From positions 1 to 10,315 of the forward strand of contig JAFZIX010000067.1 of NCBI GenBank assembly GCA_017554135.1: DNA of 10,315 nucleotides. Reading direction: 5' to 3'. The translations under genes and the position numbers were made by a program. Below are positions 7,201-10,315 of this stretch, one piece after another. The number at the start of each line of letters is the position of its first letter. Within the stretch, counting starts at the first letter, position 1. This DNA comes from Bacteroidales bacterium. Lineage in GTDB: Bacteria; Bacteroidota; Bacteroidia; Bacteroidales; UBA932. The notes below the pieces were generated by a model that made no database searches, had not been told where the DNA came from, and saw only the letters and a list, made by a program, of their open reading frames with translations.

Positions 7201-7824
7201 AAGTTGATGGCCGGTGATGTCATTTTCGCCGATCTTAACGGCGATGGCGTGATCAACTCCGGCAGCAATACCAAAGATGACCCCGGCGACCGCTACATTA
7301 TGGGCAACACCCTCCCCCGCTACCTGTATTCGGTGCGTGGAGATTTCCAGTGGCTGGGCTTCGACTTCAACATCTTCCTGCAGGGCGTAGGCCACTGCGA
7401 CTGGTACCCCCATGCGGACTGCGACTATTTCTGGGCCACATACCGCAACGGACGCCCGTCCTTCATATCCACCAGTTTCGAAAGCCTGTGCTGGAGCGAG
7501 GACAACCCCAACGCCTATTTCCCCCGCAGGAGGCTCAATTATGCCACCCGCACGCTCAAGGGTGAAAACGCCAACGACCGCTATCTCCAGAATGCAGCCT
7601 ACCTGAGGCTGAAGAACCTCACTTTCGGATACACCATTCCGTTAAAGACTAAAGCGATTCAGAAGTGCCGCGTCTACTTCTCCGGCGAAAACCTCTGCTA
7701 CTGGTCTCCGCTCAAGAAGCACTGCATCACAATCGATCCGGAAGTTGCCACTAACGGTGCCTTCCATGACTGTATGTATCCTTACTCCAAGACCTTCTCC
7801 CTCGGAGTGGACATAACCTTCTAA
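4282..7824 (+). CDS. SusC/RagA-family TonB-dependent transporter with STN signalling domain
   Basis: SusC-type proteins are outer-membrane barrels that import glycans or peptides bound by a SusD lid, using TonB energy. The 1180-residue product has a signal peptide (about 1-19), an STN domain (about 24-97), a carboxypeptidase-regulatory-like beta-sandwich (about 111-185), a possible TonB-box region near DDVVVVGYGTQ (190-200), a plug (about 200-312) and a barrel to the C-terminus. The plug carries the family signature LKDASACAVYGAKASAGVVL (290-309). The barrel ends in a phenylalanine (SLGVDITF), as expected for insertion by the BAM machinery. A late loop has DLNGDGVIN (984-992), common in SusC. 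The STN domain marks it as a transducer that signals to an anti-sigma factor, which fits the FecR gene 1 nt upstream. The length is normal for an STN-bearing SusC. susD follows after 12 nt. The substrate cannot be read from the sequence. Confidence 0.96.
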   Translation: MKYKILIFLMLLFGAEAFATSSGQNGITLSRKGATVSEILDAVEAQSGFIFVTSGADLTMTRDIDVRNASIDEVLRKLFAGTDINWTVSGVNVYLSKREKGTAAQDHGSTEVRGRIVDSDGAPLPGASIIIDGTNNGVMAGPDGRFVLSGVPFPVNVTISFIGLQDKRITFTGSEKDLLITLLDTQNVLDDVVVVGYGTQRRVNVTGAVAVVDGKDLNNRPVTNTAIALQGADPGLLMTMGNGSIEGRQYSMRIRGQVSLNSGSPLVLIDGIEGNLENVNPNDIESVSILKDASACAVYGAKASAGVVLITTHSGTEGKSRITYNGRVGVSMNTTSTDFITTAWDYTNLTNEFYNYYRGINAWTFTDEQMQMMYDRRNDKTENPDRPWIIPDESGLYKYVYLGNFDWYGYLFKRERPETEHNITISGGNEKIQHYTSARYLYREGVFNAGAADIWNSFDVRSKVDAKLTPWLRSSTNISYERSKYTYGGFYEQDGSDEAVLSGHSAFYNANQNISPAYVPFNPDGSINVQPGFMALNVSQLGTGRVPTWMDGRNHHQRTRGALVLTQRFTFDITKGLQFIADYSYRRRDNFYSYRSLPVSNAYDNVNKKYYDYPGYTSGAVYDFYKESRIFNDGSIANAYLQYKGSFGKHNLGGTFGANFDDYRQSTLSVKQKGSLSESLSYINMANGEIEGLSETNTSYRTLGIFGRINYDYAGKYLLEISARYDGSSRFPAKDRWGFFPSVSAGWRISEEPFWEPLSDWWNKAKLRLSYGSLGNQQVSNYYYFTKVTTGNMSNVTFDGKEKAGYAGISSPVSDSLTWETVVSYNVGLDLGFLRDRLNIQADAYIRDTKNMLTTSITLPSVYGASSPKENAADMRTKGYEVSASWRDSFTLLGYKMHYGLTASFGDYKTIITRYNNPTNLLSDYYEGRTLGEIWGYHIEGLFASDEEAATYAANIDDTSINGTVYGCVAPYDKLMAGDVIFADLNGDGVINSGSNTKDDPGDRYIMGNTLPRYLYSVRGDFQWLGFDFNIFLQGVGHCDWYPHADCDYFWATYRNGRPSFISTSFESLCWSEDNPNAYFPRRRLNYATRTLKGENANDRYLQNAAYLRLKNLTFGYTIPLKTKAIQKCRVYFSGENLCYWSPLKKHCITIDPEVATNGAFHDCMYPYSKTFSLGVDITF

Positions 7825-7836
7825 AGTACCTGCGTT

Positions 7837-9639
7837 ATGAAAAAGATATTATACCTCATTATAGCAGCAGCGTTGCTCGCATCCTGCGACGGATTCCTTA
7901 CCAAACTTCCCGAGACCGATCTCTCGCCTGAATCCTACTTCAGCACCGAGCCGGAACTGGAACTCTGGACCAACCGCTACTATGGTCTTCTTACCGACGA
8001 GGACGATGCGACCGACGTTTACGACGACTGCAATTTCTCCACATCCACAAGTTCACTCCAGAAGGGTACGCGCACCTCATCGGCCGCCTCATGGAGTTGG
8101 ACCAACCTGCGATACATAAACCTCCTGTTCGAGAATTCCAACAAGTGCAACGAGATCCCGGTACGCACCAAATATGAAGGTGTGGCGCATTTCTTCCGCG
8201 CACTCTTCTATTACGAAAAGGTGCGCCAACTCGGCGATGTGCCCTACTACGACTTCGTAATCCAGTCGGATGATGCGGCGGCGCTGAACAGGCCCCGCGA
8301 CAGCCGCGGTTATGTGATGAAGAAGATACTCGCCGATCTGGATTCCGCGGCCGTCAAACTTCCCGCCGCGTGGAGCAGCCAGCCTCTATATCACGTTAGT
8401 TCTTATGCAGCCCTTGCTCTCAAGAGCAGAGTGGCCCTCTTTGAAGGCACTTTCCGTAAGTACCACAATATTCCTAATGAGACCGTGGACGGCACTGTCC
8501 TTTCCCCGGAATGGTTCCTCTCTCAGGCGGCAGATGCTGCACAGAAGGTGATGAGTTCCGGAAAATACTCGCTTTACAAGAAAAGCGACAAGCACCTGGA
8601 CCCTTCCATGAACACCCCTTACCGGGAATATTTCACACTAGCCGATGCCGAAAGCAGCGAGACCATACTCTCCAAGCGTTACAGCAAGGAACTCAACGTC
8701 GCGCATAGCCTTCAGTTCAACTTTGTATCCAGAAGACAAAGCGCAACAAGGCGATTCGTAAACCACTACCTTTATGCCAATGGCAGCCCCATACAGTCCA
8801 AGGACAACTGGGAAACATTAAGTTATAAGGAAATGTTCGACGGACGCGACCCTCGCCTGGCCCAGACCATTCAGGGGCCCGGTTACAAGGCGGAAGGAGC
8901 CACCACTGCACAGGCGCTTAACCTGGGCTATACCGTAAGCGGCTACAGGGTAATCAAATACATCTGCTCCGATGCCAAGAACCAGGGGTCCACTTCGGAG
9001 ACCGATTTCCCCTATCTGCGTTATGCAGAGGTGCTTCTCAACTATGCCGAAGCCAAGGCGGAACTGGGAGAACTCACCAACGCAGATGTAATTGCGACCA
9101 TAGATGTCATACGCGAACGCGCCGGAGTGGCCAAACTGTGGACTGTTCCCACGACGGTCGATCCTTTGATGAGAATCTATTATCCGAATGCATCCGGCAC
9201 ACAACTGGCAGCCATTCTGGAGATACGCCGCGAACGCACCGTGGAACTTTTTGCCGAAGGACAGAGGCTCTATGACCTCCTTCGCTGGAAGGAAGGCAAG
9301 TGGATAACCCCGTCATCTACCTCCGGCTTCCAGGGCATCTACATCGCCGCCCTCGGAGAGCAGGATCTGGACGGCAACGGGCAGCCGGACGCCTATTTTT
9401 ACAAGGGTGCCGGCAAGCCTGCCGGCATAAGCGGCAGCATCCCTGCTTCGAACATAATCCGTATCGGCACCGATATCACCCTGTCGAACGGCAATTCCGG
9501 ATATCTCGTTTACTACGGCACCGAAAACTATGTATGGAACGAGGACAAGGATTATCTCTGGCCCATACCGCTGGGGCAGATTCAGGCAACCGCGGGAGCT
9601 CTTACACAGAACCCCGGTTATGAAGATATAGGCCGATAA
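7837..9639 (+). CDS. SusD/RagB-family nutrient-binding surface lipoprotein
   Basis: SusD-type lipoproteins sit over the SusC barrel as a hinged lid and capture the substrate. The 600-residue product starts with a lipoprotein signal whose lipobox LLASC puts the lipidated cysteine at residue 17. The N-terminal TPR-rich part includes FFRALFYYEKVRQLGDVPYY (119-138), which matches the family pattern 'FLRA..Y..L...YGDVP'. The C-terminal SusD signature appears as YLRYAEVLLNYAEAKAELGE (393-412), then EIRRERTVELFAEGQRLYDL (462-481) with LRWKEGKW following, and a terminal WPIPLGQIQ...LTQNPGY. A segment at 510-518 (DLDGNGQPD) resembles a calcium-loop motif. The length is within the usual 500-650. It lies 12 nt after susC and 14 nt before the next lipoprotein gene, so all are probably on one transcript. 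Ligand specificity is unknown. Confidence 0.96.
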   Translation: MKKILYLIIAAALLASCDGFLTKLPETDLSPESYFSTEPELELWTNRYYGLLTDEDDATDVYDDCNFSTSTSSLQKGTRTSSAASWSWTNLRYINLLFENSNKCNEIPVRTKYEGVAHFFRALFYYEKVRQLGDVPYYDFVIQSDDAAALNRPRDSRGYVMKKILADLDSAAVKLPAAWSSQPLYHVSSYAALALKSRVALFEGTFRKYHNIPNETVDGTVLSPEWFLSQAADAAQKVMSSGKYSLYKKSDKHLDPSMNTPYREYFTLADAESSETILSKRYSKELNVAHSLQFNFVSRRQSATRRFVNHYLYANGSPIQSKDNWETLSYKEMFDGRDPRLAQTIQGPGYKAEGATTAQALNLGYTVSGYRVIKYICSDAKNQGSTSETDFPYLRYAEVLLNYAEAKAELGELTNADVIATIDVIRERAGVAKLWTVPTTVDPLMRIYYPNASGTQLAAILEIRRERTVELFAEGQRLYDLLRWKEGKWITPSSTSGFQGIYIAALGEQDLDGNGQPDAYFYKGAGKPAGISGSIPASNIIRIGTDITLSNGNSGYLVYYGTENYVWNEDKDYLWPIPLGQIQATAGALTQNPGYEDIGR

Positions 9640-9653
9640 ATAAAGTTGCTATC

Positions 9654-10315
9654 ATGAAAAAATCATTAATAATCCTCGCTATTGCGGCAATGTTCGCAGC
9701 CGCCTGTGATAAGTACGTGCCGGTTTACACCAATACCGACGACTCGAAAAATGCAAACCTCAATCTGAAGGGCAGCATTGCTTCCGGAATCGGCGGACTC
9801 GGTACATCATGGGCGGAAGGAGCCCAGATATCTGCTTTTGTCGGATACAATGTGGACTTGCATCAAGTCAATGTTCTATTTGAGGCTGGCACCGTTGAAG
9901 GTACAACGGCATCCTTCACCACAAAAATCAAAAAGGTTGAGGAGCAGACTTCCTACGTCGCGCTCTATCCTTATGCGAAGAACAACGCTTACGATGCCGT
10001 ACAAGACATAGTAAGTTTCTCCCTCCCCACCATGCAGGCATATGTAGACGGTGGAGTTGCGGCGGGAGTTCTCCCGATGATTGCAAAGAGCAGCAGCCAG
10101 AACCTCGAGTTCAAGCAACTCTGCGGTATTTTCCGCATCAGCCTTACAGGCGATGCCAAGGTGAATTCAATTGAAGTAGAAGGCCTCAGGATTGCCGGGG
10201 CATGCACGGCGAACGCAGCAACAGGCGCCATTTCAATGGGCGAAGAGGCTGGCGACAAAATCACCGTCACCTTCCCGGAAAGCGTCACGCTCGGCACCGA
10301 TCCCACCGTATTCAA
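9654..10315 (+). CDS. Fimbrillin-like surface lipoprotein, N-terminal 220 residues (runs off right edge)
   Basis: Reading from the ATG at 9654 (14 nt after the susD stop) gives 220 complete codons open at the window end. Residues 1-18 form a lipoprotein signal ending in AAAC, so C18 should be lipidated. What follows resembles the fimbrillin/Mfa-like group of Bacteroidota. The matching features are TSWAEGAQISAFVG (51-64) in place of 'W..GD.IG.F', YVALYPYAKN (99-108), SLPTMQAYVDGG (122-133), and LEFKQLCGIFRISLTGD (150-166) followed by an isoleucine/valine strand and a glycine-rich turn. Position after susD corresponds to SusE/SusF-type surface glycan-binding proteins, and that role is my preferred inference. 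An adhesin or pilus-subunit-like role is the alternative. I base the family call on remembered patterns only, so it is moderate, and the C-terminal part that could show a binding module is missing. Confidence 0.75.
   Translation, partial: MKKSLIILAIAAMFAAACDKYVPVYTNTDDSKNANLNLKGSIASGIGGLGTSWAEGAQISAFVGYNVDLHQVNVLFEAGTVEGTTASFTTKIKKVEEQTSYVALYPYAKNNAYDAVQDIVSFSLPTMQAYVDGGVAAGVLPMIAKSSSQNLEFKQLCGIFRISLTGDAKVNSIEVEGLRIAGACTANAATGAISMGEEAGDKITVTFPESVTLGTDPTVF

Noticed and set aside
6031..7413. Minus-strand open frame of 460 codons inside susC
   Set aside because: The susC frame here is continuous and family-typical through the barrel. The antisense product is low-complexity V/A/G-rich without a known motif, and no promoter or start context supports it.
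1..10315. CRISPR arrays, tRNA or rRNA genes, insertion sequences, phage genes
   Set aside because: I saw no direct-repeat array, no tRNA-like cloverleaf, no transposase or integrase motif. Nearly all of the window is covered by the eight genes listed.

Overview
The window looks like a piece of a Bacteroidota chromosome, most likely order Bacteroidales. The evidence is a SusC/SusD pair, an ECF sigma factor with a FecR-type anti-sigma factor, Bacteroidota-style -7 promoter boxes (TAnnTTTG) and the absence of clear Shine-Dalgarno sequences before the starts. Base composition appears moderately GC-rich by eye. Genus cannot be settled from this sequence alone.

Left part (1-1804): the 5' 353 codons of rpsA (ribosomal protein S1) run leftward off the window edge. 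A 115-bp divergent intergenic region separates it from a PnuC-family vitamin transporter gene running right. The two -7 boxes form a near-perfect inverted repeat. The rpsA transcript should have a leader of about 77 nt with a GC-rich hairpin, while the pnuC box lies so close to the ATG that its mRNA may be almost leaderless.

Middle part (1801-3323): a leftward two-gene unit encodes an ECF sigma factor and a Tat-exported metallo-beta-lactamase-fold hydrolase. Their start and stop overlap (ATGGATAG), and the hydrolase stop codon overlaps the pnuC stop codon on the opposite strand. A 91-bp divergent region holds a housekeeping-type box for the sigma gene and a perfect inverted repeat just before the anti-sigma gene.

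Right part (3324-10315): a tightly packed rightward operon encodes a FecR-type anti-sigma factor, a SusC-type TonB-dependent transporter with an N-terminal STN signalling domain, a SusD-type surface lipoprotein, and the first 220 residues of a fimbrillin-like lipoprotein. Gaps between genes are 1, 12 and 14 nt. This is the architecture of a polysaccharide or glycoconjugate utilisation locus controlled by trans-envelope signalling. Substrate binding to SusCD is sensed through the STN domain, passed to the periplasmic part of the anti-sigma factor, and frees the sigma factor to switch on the operon. The window holds no glycoside hydrolase, sulfatase or peptidase beside SusCD, so the substrate cannot be named; any enzymes would lie beyond the right edge. 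The most unusual points are the hydrolase coupled to the sigma gene, the divergent placement of sigma and anti-sigma, and the fimbrillin-like protein in the SusE position.
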